From positions 1 through 29,437 of the forward strand of contig CAKPDZ010000010.1 of NCBI GenBank assembly GCA_934149155.1: 29,437 bases of DNA. The letters are read 5' to 3'. The translations under genes were made by a program, and so were the position numbers. Position 1 is the stretch's first letter, and each line of letters starts with the position of its first letter. Shown here one piece after another: positions 7,150 to 14,901 of the stretch. The notes beneath the pieces were generated by a model. The model was given only the letters and a program-made list of their open reading frames with translations, was not told the origin of the DNA and did not search any database. The stretch comes from an uncultured Clostridia bacterium. GTDB taxonomy: Bacteria; Bacillota; Clostridia; TANB77; CAG-508.

Positions 7150-8202
7150 TTATCTTCCCATTCCTATACCTTTTGAATGCCTTTGAGTTTGAGCTTGATT
7201 TTGTGATTGAATTGCTCTATTTGTATTTTCTACATTACATCTTAATGAATCTGCAAATAATTTCGCTTTTGATTTATAGTCTGAAGATTGATTTTGAGCA
7301 ATTCTTCTTGTAACAGCCTCTCTTTTTTTATCATGCAATCGTTTTTCTTCATTTTTTCTTTGAATATCGTCTCTTTTTTTCTGATCCTCTTGTGAATATT
7401 TATTATTCTCTTGTGTTTGTTTTTCTCTATCATCTTGCTGTTTTTTTAATTCTTGTTGGTGTCTTTTTTCTTCTTCTTGTTTTTTTATCATTTCTTCTTG
7501 TTGTGCAATAGACATACCTTGTTCTTGTCTCATACCATGAAATATAGGTTCTTTATCAGGTACATCCATTTGAAAAAATACTTTACCATCTTTTATTTCC
7601 ATAATACCTGGATTCATACCTTGTTGTCTAAGCATAACTCTTCCCAATCTTAGCATTAGATTTTGTCTTAGAGTAATATCTTGCAATGCAGTAGCATCTG
7701 TTTTAACAGAAAAAATACCTGTTTTTAATATATCTGATATATGTGTATCAAATCTTGCCATTTCCTGTTCTGGTGTTCTTCCTTTTAGCATACTATCTGA
7801 AGATAAATATATATTGGCAGCATTTTTATCTGTTTCTGCTACAGTTTTTGGAAAATTAGGCAAAGTTCCTTTTTGTTCATTATCTTTAGCTCTTTGCTCG
7901 ACCTTTATTAGGTTATTAGCATTTAGCTTTTCATTTATAATGTTTTGGACATCAGGTAATTGCAAAAATTGTTCCAAATAATTTGTTCCTACATCTAAGG
8001 AAATACTATCAGCTGCTTTTAATAAGTGGACAAAATCAGTTTTGTTTTGATTAATATTAAGTTTAAAGTTTTGACTATTAATTGCTTTCAAAACAGTTTT
8101 TATGTTTTTAGATTCATTATTACTTCTTCTATTATATACATCTGCTGTTTCAGTTTTATTATATATTTCAATTATATGGTCAGCCCATGATTTTATATCC
8201 AT
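7150..8202 (-). CDS. Unknown protein with long charged coiled-coil tail (350 aa)
   Basis: I do not recognise this family. Residues 1-200 look globular and alpha-helical (for example ISDILKTGIFSVKTDATALQ and LMLRLGRVMLRQQGMNPGIM). From about residue 230 the chain becomes a very charged Gln/Lys/Glu coiled coil. It ends in a basic, Gln-rich tail (RHSKGIGMGR). There is no signal peptide or membrane segment. The start at 8202 is supported twice: GGAGGTG lies at the right distance, and a promoter (8228-8256) overlaps the longer possible start at 8256. It is transcribed alone, next to the metallopeptidase operon, and may belong to the same accessory block. Confidence 0.75.
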   Translation of the reverse strand: MDIKSWADHIIEIYNKTETADVYNRRSNNESKNIKTVLKAINSQNFKLNINQNKTDFVHLLKAADSISLDVGTNYLEQFLQLPDVQNIINEKLNANNLIKVEQRAKDNEQKGTLPNFPKTVAETDKNAANIYLSSDSMLKGRTPEQEMARFDTHISDILKTGIFSVKTDATALQDITLRQNLMLRLGRVMLRQQGMNPGIMEIKDGKVFFQMDVPDKEPIFHGMRQEQGMSIAQQEEMIKKQEEEKRHQQELKKQQDDREKQTQENNKYSQEDQKKRDDIQRKNEEKRLHDKKREAVTRRIAQNQSSDYKSKAKLFADSLRCNVENTNRAIQSQNQAQTQRHSKGIGMGR

Positions 8203-8227
8203 ATCAACAACACCTCCACACACTTCT

Positions 8228-8256
8228 ATTATACCATTTTTTTGCAAATTCGTCAA
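8228..8256 (-). promoter_or_regulatory. Promoter of the coiled-coil protein gene
   Basis: On the minus strand: TTGACG (8256-8251), 17-bp spacer, TATAAT (8233-8228). Transcription would start near 8221, about 20 bases before the start codon at 8202. This rules out the in-frame start at 8256. Confidence 0.85.
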
Positions 8257-8294
8257 AAAATATTTCCTAACTGTATTTTTAAAGTTACATAAAT

Positions 8295-8323
8295 TTGATT
8301 TATTGTTTTAAATATGCTATAAT
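8295..8323 (+). promoter_or_regulatory. Promoter of the 102-aa gene
   Basis: TTGATT (8295-8300), 17-bp spacer, extended -10 TGCTATAAT (8315-8323). The stretch AAATATGCTATAATTATA is shared with the promoter of the 95-aa gene at 12862-12890. Confidence 0.8.
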
Positions 8324-8371
8324 TATAATAAATATAACTACTGTTCAGTACGATTTTAAGGAGGACACTTT

Positions 8372-8680
8372 ATGAAAGTAACAGACAAAAATATTCTTGC
8401 GAATCAGATCTTTGGAGAAGATGCAAATGAAGTACTCAATTTTTTGGAAGCAGTTGCACCCGATAAGCATGAGTTCAGAACTGAAGCAACATTTTTGAAT
8501 TTCATTGCTAGGAAACTTGAACCAATGCTGAAAAATAAGGCTCGAAATAGCAAACACAATGCTGCTTTCTGGAATTGCAGAGCAATGAGTATGGATATTC
8601 GTAATCAAGTTAACAAAGCCAAAAATGTATTATGGTGCATTAGATTACTTGATGGAAAATGCGGAGCTCCAGAAAACTAA
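8372..8680 (+). CDS. Unknown small protein (102 aa)
   Basis: The protein is soluble and helical, without signal peptide or recognisable motif. It has a strong ribosome site (AAGGAGG), its own promoter 49 bases before the start and its own terminator (8706-8737), so it is a free-standing unit between two minus-strand genes. Its codons are visibly richer in G and C than those of the neighbours (many AAG, CTC and GCC-type choices next to genes that avoid them), which hints at a different origin. It shares its promoter sequence with the 95-aa gene at 12975, but the two proteins show no obvious similarity. The function is unknown. Confidence 0.8.
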   Translation: MKVTDKNILANQIFGEDANEVLNFLEAVAPDKHEFRTEATFLNFIARKLEPMLKNKARNSKHNAAFWNCRAMSMDIRNQVNKAKNVLWCIRLLDGKCGAPEN

Positions 8681-8705
8681 AGATTCAAAAGGCAGTACTG
8701 AAAAT

Positions 8706-8737
8706 GGCGAGGAATTTATCCTCGCCTTAATTTTTTT
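8706..8737 (+). terminator. Intrinsic terminator of the 102-aa gene
   Basis: GGCGAGGA (8706-8713) and TCCTCGCC (8719-8726) form a GC-rich 8-bp stem with a 5-nt loop, followed by seven T at 8731-8737. It starts 26 bases after the stop codon. Confidence 0.9.
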
Positions 8738-8765
8738 GCATATACAATTTTAATTGTCATAAATA

Positions 8766-10166
8766 CTAACTCCGTTCATCTTCTAAAAAATGTTTTTGTT
8801 CATTTATTCGTTCAATATTTCTAATATTCTGACTCATTTCATTAAAATCCGAAATTGCTATCTCACTTGATATTCTATATAAGTCAGAATTTAAAGTACT
8901 TTCTTCAAATTTTTGTTGTATTTTATCTCTCTGTAAATTTATTTCAAAAACATTTTCCGCTATTGCATCATTTAATTCAATAACATTTTTAGTATTTTCA
9001 ACATCATGTATAATATTATTTAAATACTCCTGATTTTCTAATCTATTATAAAAAGCCTGACCATAAATATCTATTATTGCTTCTTTATCTCTATTTATCT
9101 CGTCTAATATGCTTTGCTTTGGATTCTTTGAGTGTTTATTTTTAAAAGCTAAAAAATATGGATACACTATTGCCCTAATTTTATCATTACTTAATTCATC
9201 TTTTTGTGTGATTACTTTCTCTCCTTTAAATCCTTTTGTTGTACTTTCAAATTCAAATTCTTCAGGAAATGATACTCCAGCTCTAATATAGTCCTCTTTT
9301 TTTAGACTTTCTCCAGTTATCCTATCTCGTACTATTTCTTGGTGCATAGGAGTCGAAAAATAATTTGATAAATTAGAAATTCTTATGCCTAATTCTCCAT
9401 TTGATGATAGTTCAACTAAACAATGATTAACTGCTTTATATACATCTTCTTGCACAGTATTATCAAATTTAATGCTTTCATCTACCGGAATATATGTATG
9501 CATTATTTCATGTATCATTGAAACAACATCTAAATTAGGAATACTTTCATTAAATTCTTCAGGATACGATGCAAGTGTAGTTACTTGGTTACCATGTGTT
9601 TTTATAGCATATGGATCTCCGAATAATTGTGGAGGTAATACAACTGTTTCTATTTCTTTTTTATCTAAATTTTGTAAAATTGGTTCTACAGCTTCATTTG
9701 CAATTTTTTTATAATTTTCAAACTTGGTTCTTAAAATTTCCTGATGCTCTATTGTTTTTTTCAACATTGATTTATAAAATTCAGTATTTTTTAATTGTTC
9801 AAAAGCATCTTTTACATTCTTTCCTTCAATTTGTATAAAATCCTCATCATTCCTTACAGTAGTAAGTCTTTCTAATCTTTTTGTCATATTATTAGCAAAT
9901 ATATTTCTAGCTTCATTACTTGGTTGCTTGTCGAAATCGGTTGCGTAATTTATTAAGGTTTGTATTTCCGGAAATTCTTTTGCAATTTGCATAAATTCAT
10001 CTATATTATTTTGTTCTATTGCATCTGCATGTTGATAATAAAAAACATCTTTATCTGAAAACTTATATGAATATGCCAATAAATTCCCCATTAAAAAATA
10101 TTCATTGCAGTTAAAGTTAGCAGTAATATAATTATCATCACTAAACAATTCTCTTTCTATATTCAT
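8766..10166 (-). CDS. Putative HExxH zinc metallopeptidase with shared C-terminal tail (466 aa)
   Basis: The central motif VVSMIHEIMHTYIP contains HEIMH (residues 219-223), the zinc-binding and catalytic HExxH of metallopeptidases. Glu252 in AVNHCLVELSSNGELG is a possible third ligand, as in gluzincins. No signal peptide is present, so the enzyme is cytoplasmic or exported by a non-Sec route. Residues from about 420 (FEESTLNSDLYRISSEIA and DFNEMSQNIR) closely match the C-terminus of the 158-aa protein encoded two genes upstream, which points to a common recruiting or targeting tail. The ATG directly abuts the preceding stop (TAAATG), with AAAGGAAG as ribosome site. It is the last gene of a four-gene operon. 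The substrate is unknown. Confidence 0.7.
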   Translation of the reverse strand: MNIERELFSDDNYITANFNCNEYFLMGNLLAYSYKFSDKDVFYYQHADAIEQNNIDEFMQIAKEFPEIQTLINYATDFDKQPSNEARNIFANNMTKRLERLTTVRNDEDFIQIEGKNVKDAFEQLKNTEFYKSMLKKTIEHQEILRTKFENYKKIANEAVEPILQNLDKKEIETVVLPPQLFGDPYAIKTHGNQVTTLASYPEEFNESIPNLDVVSMIHEIMHTYIPVDESIKFDNTVQEDVYKAVNHCLVELSSNGELGIRISNLSNYFSTPMHQEIVRDRITGESLKKEDYIRAGVSFPEEFEFESTTKGFKGEKVITQKDELSNDKIRAIVYPYFLAFKNKHSKNPKQSILDEINRDKEAIIDIYGQAFYNRLENQEYLNNIIHDVENTKNVIELNDAIAENVFEINLQRDKIQQKFEESTLNSDLYRISSEIAISDFNEMSQNIRNIERINEQKHFLEDERS

Positions 10167-10640
10167 TTAGATACTTCCTTTATTTCTTATAAATATATTC
10201 TTAATTTTATTAAAAAGTCTTATGAAAATATTTTCTTTATATTCTACCATTTGTAAGTTAGCCTCTATATTCTCTGTTATATCTGTTTTAAACTCTTTCT
10301 TTTTGAAAATATCATTAGGGTTATATTTTTCTAATAGTTCTTTCTGATATTTATTTTCATTCTCATAAAATATCTTTTTTAGTTGCTGCCTTTCTTCATC
10401 AGTAGACCAATAGTTATATTTTATAACAGCGATTAAGTCTTTTGTTTTTTTAGAAAAATCTTGTTCTAATAAGCTTTTATTTGCATCAATACTTATATAA
10501 TATTGCTTATCAGATTGCTTTTTAATTAATTCTATTAATTTTTTTGGCAGTTTATCAATATATGATTGTGGCAAATATTCTAATAAACAATTAACTTCAG
10601 TATATGCTTTAATATAACTAACATTATTACCAATCATCAT
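10167..10640 (-). CDS. Conserved clostridial protein of unknown function (157 aa)
   Basis: The pattern is a conserved helical protein I know only as a frequent hypothetical protein in Clostridia. It runs YTEVNCLLEYLPQSYIDKLP, then KLIELIKKQSDKQYYISID, then a hinge before LIAVIKYNYWSTDEERQQL and a final YNPNDIFK. There are no catalytic motifs, membrane segments or signal peptide. The basic C-terminal tail is RLFNKIKNIFIRNKG. Starts at 10646 (GTG), 10640 or 10637 are possible; GGAG inside the preceding gene favours 10640 or 10637. It overlaps the end of the 158-aa gene by about 14 bases and abuts the metallopeptidase gene, so translation is probably coupled. Confidence 0.75.
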   Translation of the reverse strand: MMIGNNVSYIKAYTEVNCLLEYLPQSYIDKLPKKLIELIKKQSDKQYYISIDANKSLLEQDFSKKTKDLIAVIKYNYWSTDEERQQLKKIFYENENKYQKELLEKYNPNDIFKKKEFKTDITENIEANLQMVEYKENIFIRLFNKIKNIFIRNKGSI

Positions 10641-11103
10641 CAACACTCCATCCTTCGTCTTCTTTTCCCCATTTATTTTCTTCTATTGTTTGTGCTTGCT
10701 CATTTAATTTTTGTGCTTCTCTTATACTTTGACTCATTTCATTAAAACCTGATGTTGTCGTTTCATTAGATAATTCATATAAATCAGAATTTAAAGTACT
10801 TTCATCAAATTTTTTCATTTTTTCAGCTTTAGGTTTCTCAACTATACCTTCCCTTTTATAATAAAAAGATTTCATATAATATTGAGAACTTAATTGTGGT
10901 TTTCTATCTTTTTGAGTTATTCCTAAATTCATTGTTAGAATTTTATCAACATCTACAGATAAGGAAGCATCCAAATCGGCAACCTGATATATAATGTCGC
11001 AAAAGTCTTTCTCATCATTGTTACTTCTAATAGCTTGAAATAACAGTTCATCAATTATTTGCTGGTATAAACCGAGTATTGTTTTCATTTTCTTTTGAAA
11101 CAT
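10627..11103 (-). CDS. Small unknown protein with acidic shared tail (158 aa)
   Basis: The N-terminal 85 residues are helical and unrecognised. From residue 97 the sequence FDESTLNSDLYELSNET, then FNEMSQSIREAQKLNEQ, repeats the C-terminal tail of the metallopeptidase-like protein in the same operon. The protein ends in a strongly acidic stretch (GKEDEGWSVDDDW). The start is uncertain: ATG at 11103 or at 11088 (MKTILGLYQQ), neither with a clear ribosome site, and both lie inside the 3' end of the preceding gene. A coupled start is likely. The pairing suggests that the two proteins bind the same partner or that this one is an accessory of the peptidase. The function is unknown. Confidence 0.65.
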   Translation of the reverse strand: MFQKKMKTILGLYQQIIDELLFQAIRSNNDEKDFCDIIYQVADLDASLSVDVDKILTMNLGITQKDRKPQLSSQYYMKSFYYKREGIVEKPKAEKMKKFDESTLNSDLYELSNETTTSGFNEMSQSIREAQKLNEQAQTIEENKWGKEDEGWSVDDDW

Positions 11104-12748
11104 CTGTTAATTTTGTAACTAAACTTTCTAAAGATAAATATTCATCACTGTTTCTTAAAGGAAATTCATTTTTGTATTTTTCTTCACATTTTTGATGATA
11201 TCCTGTTGTTCTATTATTCTCAAATCTTTGAATTATTCTATTAATTAAAGTTGGATTTTGAGTTTTTTCAAATTCTTGTAACATTTTTTCGATTTCATTA
11301 TGTTCATTTTCAATAACTTTTTCTCTATCTATCATAACTAATGGAATTCCATATTGTGAAGCAACAACTAAAGATTCTTGATAATTTGGACTATTTTTAT
11401 AATCAGCATTTGACATACTATCTGCAATACATATAATGTATGAAGGTTGTTTTTTTGCTCCATTGCTATTAAATCTATCCCAATTTGTTTCATTACCATC
11501 TGTTCTTGTATTATTTATTTGTTCCATAGGTGTTAAAAATCTACTACTAGATCCTTCACATGCTGACATAGTTCTTTCTGCATCCATAGTTCCAACAGTA
11601 TCAAATTGTTTATTCAACTCCATAGAGGCCATATCCCAAGGTGCTGATGCAACTAAAGCTGAATTATCAAAATCAGTAAAACCATAGCAAATTTGTTCTT
11701 CTTTTGCAAGTTCTAAACCTTCATTTGATATCATTCTAGTACAAAAAACATGATTTGTTCTCTTTGGAGTATTCCACGATTCTTGATAAGATTGCTCGTC
11801 TTTTTTTCCAGAAGAAAAGGCTCCAACAACATGGCTACACATATAAAAGTTAGTTCCTGCATTGTATATAGGTACTTTTTTTCCATCTATTTCTTTTACT
11901 TCTATAATGTCCTTTTCATTTGGTTTGTAAAATTTATCATTATACATTTGAGCCAAGCTATCTCTAATTTCTGTGTCAATATTATTAAAATTTTCTATAC
12001 AAATATTATCTAATTCTAGATTTTTAATCTGTTCTATGCTACTTGAAGAAATTATTTGTGTTAAATTTTTAAGTAATGTATGTATTTTTTCATTTCCAAT
12101 TATTTCTTGAGAGTTTTCTATATTAAATCCATATTTTTGGCATAATAATTTCGCTTGATTAAGACTAATTCCAAAATTTTTTTCTATTGTTGCAAATTTT
12201 ACTCTATCTAATGAAGATAAAGACTCTATATGTTCTGTTAAACATTCTATGTTTTCTGGATTGTTTAAAATTGAACTACATACATCATTCTTTATTTGTT
12301 CATAATTTTCAAGTTGGTCAATACTTTCAATTCCAAAATAATTTTGCTCTTGATTAATAATATTAAAGTAACTTTTCAATATATCAGTATTAGTATTTTT
12401 TAAAACAGTTTCTGATAATTGATTAAATTCAGAATTATTCAAAGCTTTTATAATCATATTGCTTCCTGTAATCCAATTATCTTTTGTTAAAAAAGTGTCC
12501 TTTAACTGAAAAAATAGTGCATATTGGTTATCATTTAAATTTATCAAAGTTTCTTGAAATTTCTTATCACATACTATTCTTGAAAGTTCCTCAAAAGTAA
12601 GTTTGGATATAAATTTTTCACTTAAAATTTCAAAATTGATAGTTTTTAATAAATTGCTATTCATGTCATACATTTGCTTGAAAATTTCTTGTCCTTTAGC
12701 ATCTATATTGTATTTAGCAAAGGTATCTTCAAGTTCTTTTGCATTCAT
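11051..12748 (-). CDS. Large unknown protein, first gene of the metallopeptidase operon (565 aa)
   Basis: Residues 1-270 are a long series of short helices, perhaps a repeat-type scaffold (FEILSEKFISKLTFEELSRI, FATIEKNFGISLNQAKLLC). The C-terminal half is a distinct domain. It opens with KKVPIYNAGTNFYMCSHVVG, goes on with NHVFCTRMISNEGLELAK, ICYGFTDFDNSALVASAPWD and FLTPMEQINN, and closes with PSYIICIADS and ESLVVASQYGIPLVMIDREK. I know this domain style from hypothetical proteins of gut Clostridia but cannot assign an activity. GGAG lies 6 bases before the ATG at 12748; the upstream ATGs at 12751 and 12760 are less well placed. The stop overlaps the next gene. Confidence 0.75.
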   Translation of the reverse strand: MNAKELEDTFAKYNIDAKGQEIFKQMYDMNSNLLKTINFEILSEKFISKLTFEELSRIVCDKKFQETLINLNDNQYALFFQLKDTFLTKDNWITGSNMIIKALNNSEFNQLSETVLKNTNTDILKSYFNIINQEQNYFGIESIDQLENYEQIKNDVCSSILNNPENIECLTEHIESLSSLDRVKFATIEKNFGISLNQAKLLCQKYGFNIENSQEIIGNEKIHTLLKNLTQIISSSSIEQIKNLELDNICIENFNNIDTEIRDSLAQMYNDKFYKPNEKDIIEVKEIDGKKVPIYNAGTNFYMCSHVVGAFSSGKKDEQSYQESWNTPKRTNHVFCTRMISNEGLELAKEEQICYGFTDFDNSALVASAPWDMASMELNKQFDTVGTMDAERTMSACEGSSSRFLTPMEQINNTRTDGNETNWDRFNSNGAKKQPSYIICIADSMSNADYKNSPNYQESLVVASQYGIPLVMIDREKVIENEHNEIEKMLQEFEKTQNPTLINRIIQRFENNRTTGYHQKCEEKYKNEFPLRNSDEYLSLESLVTKLTDVSKENENNTRFIPANN

Positions 12749-12794
12749 CATTTGCTCCATTCTAATTATTTTATTTCATAATTTTTATATATTT

Positions 12795-12806
12795 TTTTAC
12801 ATTATA
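12795..12806 (-). promoter_or_regulatory. Probable promoter of the metallopeptidase operon
   Basis: On the minus strand an extended -10 TGATATAAT is centred on 12806-12801, about 50 bases before the first start codon. No good -35 element is seen at the right distance, as is common for extended -10 promoters. Confidence 0.5.
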
Positions 12807-12861
12807 TCATAACCAAAAATAAAAATATACACATTATTTATTTTTTAGTTATAAATGCAAT

Positions 12862-12890
12862 TTGCGATTTTATGTAAAATATGCTATAAT
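12862..12890 (+). promoter_or_regulatory. Promoter of the 95-aa gene
   Basis: TTGCGA (12862-12867), 17-bp spacer, TGCTATAAT extended -10 (12882-12890). AAATATGCTATAATTATA is the same as in the promoter of the 102-aa gene at 8295-8323, although the downstream genes differ. Confidence 0.8.
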
Positions 12891-12897
12891 TATATGT

Positions 12898-12967
12898 GAT
12901 GAATCGTTTTTACTCCGTTTCATCAGTAGCTATAAACAATATTATTATGCGTAATTACGCAAGGAGG
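12898..12967 (+). promoter_or_regulatory. Structured leader with palindrome abutting the ribosome site
   Basis: From the expected transcript start, GATGAATCG (12898-12906) pairs with CGTTTCATC (12916-12924) around a 9-nt loop, with one T-T mismatch. Further on, the perfect palindrome TGCGTAATTACGCA (12948-12961) touches the ribosome site AAGGAGG (12961-12967). Such structures may stabilise the mRNA 5' end or gate ribosome access; the palindrome could equally be an operator. Confidence 0.5.
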
Positions 12968-12974
12968 AAACAAT

Positions 12975-13262
12975 ATGGCAACAACAGTTAAAATGTGTAA
13001 CATGAGCAAAGCAATTGCAGCAACAGTTTTCAAGATGCTTAATGGACATGATGTTCAGCTGAAGGAACATGGACCTATGGGAACGGTTATTGTTACTGAT
13101 ATTGAGCCCAAAGATCTTGTTTATCCTGAAGGTTGGTATTATGCCAAAGGCTCTTTAAGAAACAAGCATACCAGTACGACCGGCATTTATGAGGAAGTCA
13201 CTATGTTGAAGTCCAATGGTGACTGGTGGAAAGATACTGCACCTTATTGTACGCTCGAGTAA
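12975..13262 (+). CDS. Unknown small protein (95 aa)
   Basis: A compact soluble protein with no recognised family. It has an N-terminal helix (MSKAIAATVFKMLNG), a likely beta-rich centre (GPMGTVIVTDIEPKDLVYPEGWYY, given here only in part as GTVIVTDIEPKDL) and an aromatic C-terminus (GDWWKDTAPYCTLE). The ribosome site AAGGAGG is strong, and a dedicated promoter and terminator frame the gene. Its base composition is clearly higher in GC than the surrounding genes, with codons such as CTG, AAG, GGC and ACG. This resembles the 102-aa gene at 8372, with which it shares the promoter sequence. Together these suggest acquired, independently expressed small genes. The function is unknown. Confidence 0.8.
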   Translation: MATTVKMCNMSKAIAATVFKMLNGHDVQLKEHGPMGTVIVTDIEPKDLVYPEGWYYAKGSLRNKHTSTTGIYEEVTMLKSNGDWWKDTAPYCTLE

Positions 13263-13291
13263 GCCATAATCATAAAAAGGATTTATCCTTC

Positions 13292-13319
13292 TCCTTACAA
13301 TTTGTGGGGAGTTTTTTTG
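13292..13319 (+). terminator. Intrinsic terminator of the 95-aa gene
   Basis: CTCCTTACA (13292-13300) pairs with TGTGGGGAG (13304-13312) with two G-U pairs and a 3-nt loop, followed by seven T. Confidence 0.85.
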
Positions 13320-13348
13320 TTTCAAAATAGTATTTTTTTTTTAGAATA

Positions 13349-13357
13349 TGTTATAAT
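13349..13357 (+). promoter_or_regulatory. Extended -10 promoter of the Sel1-ABC operon
   Basis: TGTTATAAT (13349-13357) is a perfect extended -10. The -35 position is AT-rich without consensus. It lies about 100 bases before the Sel1-repeat gene, with no terminator between. Confidence 0.55.
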
Positions 13358-13459
13358 GATTTTAAAAGTATATAGTGTGAAATACATAATGAATATAAAA
13401 TAGTTGGAAATACCCAATTATATATATACGAAAATTAATAAATATGGGAGATTTCTTAA

Positions 13460-14548
13460 ATGAAAAATAAAAGTATTAATGAAATAATGGAACTTGTAGA
13501 AAAAGGAAATGTTTATGCAATATACGAACTAGCAATAAGAAAACATTATGGATATGGAATGAAAAAAGATTATAATGAAGCATTTAATTTATTTAAAAAT
13601 GCTGCTGAAAAAGGAAATATTAATGCATTATATATGAAAGCATATTGTTATTACAATGGTCTAGGTACAGAACAAAATTATGAAAAAGCATTAGAAATTT
13701 TTAATAATTTGATAGAAAAACATAATGATAAAAATTCAAAATATATGATAGCATATAGTTTATATAATGGCTATGGAATGGAAAAAAATTATGCTGAAGC
13801 ATTTAAAATATTTAAAGAATTATCAGATGGTGGAGATATGGATGCTAGATACTATTTAGCAAGAATGTATTACTTTTCAGAAGGAGTTACGGAAAATAAT
13901 GAAATAGCTTTTAAATTATTTAATGATGTTTATAATAATAATCAAGATAAAGATGCAAAATATTTTATTGGAGAAATGAAATACTTAGGTTTAGGTACAA
14001 ATCAAGATTATAAAGAAGCTTTTGAAATATTTAATAGCTTATGTGATGAAGATAGAAGGGCTAAACAAAAAATTGCAACGATGTATTATGAAAACATTTA
14101 TGTAGAAAGAGATTATGTTAAAGCATTTAAATATTTTATCGAATTAGCAAATGATGGTAATGATATAGATGGAATAGACAATTATATGTTATCATTAATG
14201 TATTATGATGGATTAGGTACAGATAAACAAATTGAAAAATCCTTTGAATATATGTTGAAAGCTGCAGAAAAAGGAAATCCAGATGCACAATTTTGGGTTG
14301 CATATAAATATTTGCATGGTGATGGAATTCAAACAAATGATGAAGAATCTGAAAAATGGCTAATCAAATCTGTTAAGCAAAATAATGCTATGGCACAATG
14401 GCTTTTAGGCATATTGTATCTTGAAGGAAAAGAAAACGATATTAAAATTGAAGAAAATAAAGAATATGGAATTGAACTTTTAAAGAAATCTGCAGAGCAA
14501 GGTTATGAAGAAGCTATAAAAAAATTAAAAGAAATAAGTAATATATAG
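13460..14548 (+). CDS. Sel1-like repeat protein (362 aa)
   Basis: The protein is built almost wholly from Sel1-type (TPR-related) helical repeats of about 36 residues. The typical phrases recur about nine times: AIYELAIRKHYGYGMKKDY, NALYMKAYCYYNGLGTEQNY, DARYYLARMYYFSEGVTENN, DAQFWVAYKYLHGDGIQTND. There is no signal peptide, so it should act in the cytoplasm as a protein-protein scaffold. GGGAG precedes the ATG. It is followed after 11 bases by the small charged protein and then the ABC exporter, so it is probably the first gene of a three-gene operon. Partner unknown. The repeat similarity is certain; the operon role is an inference. Confidence 0.9.
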   Translation: MKNKSINEIMELVEKGNVYAIYELAIRKHYGYGMKKDYNEAFNLFKNAAEKGNINALYMKAYCYYNGLGTEQNYEKALEIFNNLIEKHNDKNSKYMIAYSLYNGYGMEKNYAEAFKIFKELSDGGDMDARYYLARMYYFSEGVTENNEIAFKLFNDVYNNNQDKDAKYFIGEMKYLGLGTNQDYKEAFEIFNSLCDEDRRAKQKIATMYYENIYVERDYVKAFKYFIELANDGNDIDGIDNYMLSLMYYDGLGTDKQIEKSFEYMLKAAEKGNPDAQFWVAYKYLHGDGIQTNDEESEKWLIKSVKQNNAMAQWLLGILYLEGKENDIKIEENKEYGIELLKKSAEQGYEEAIKKLKEISNI

Positions 14549-14559
14549 GAGTAATAAGA

Positions 14560-14901
14560 ATGGAAAAGCAATTAGCATCAAAAATATTCATATTAGATGA
14601 TTACAATAGCAAGGAAAATATGGAGGAACACATAAAAGAATATATTAACAAATTAAAAATAGATTTTCCATCAGCAATAGTAACTAGAGAATTCTATAAA
14701 AAAAATGGTGTTTTAGTAAGAGCAACTCAAATAAACTATGACCTTAATAAAAAAGGGCACTATATAGAAAGAGAAGATGAATTAGAAAAAGAAGAAGTCA
14801 GAATTAAAGAAAGAGGTATTAATGGATTAGGAGAAAATGTATATAGAGAAAAAGATACAGGACATAATGGAGGAAACGAAAGAGAAAGAGGCGGAAGATA
14901 A
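14560..14901 (+). CDS. Unknown small charged protein between Sel1 and ABC genes (113 aa)
   Basis: No family recognised. Residues 1-85 contain a probable alpha/beta domain (SKIFILDDYNSKENMEEHIK, GVLVRATQINYDLNKKGHY). The rest is a Glu/Lys helix followed by a glycine- and arginine-rich tail (DTGHNGGNERERGGR). AGGAG precedes the start. The stop TAA shares its last base with the ATG of the ABC transporter (TAATG), which signals tight translational coupling. It might be a cargo, adaptor or regulator of the exporter. It has no leader-peptide or double-glycine cleavage motif, so a bacteriocin reading is not supported. Confidence 0.75.
   Translation: MEKQLASKIFILDDYNSKENMEEHIKEYINKLKIDFPSAIVTREFYKKNGVLVRATQINYDLNKKGHYIEREDELEKEEVRIKERGINGLGENVYREKDTGHNGGNERERGGR

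Noticed and set aside
8203..8256. Longer start for the coiled-coil protein at 8256
   Set aside because: The start would lie within its own promoter -35 box; GGAGGTG and the promoter support 8202.
14560..14901. Bacteriocin precursor for the ABC exporter
   Set aside because: No double-glycine leader, no peptidase domain on the exporter, and the protein is too large and charged.
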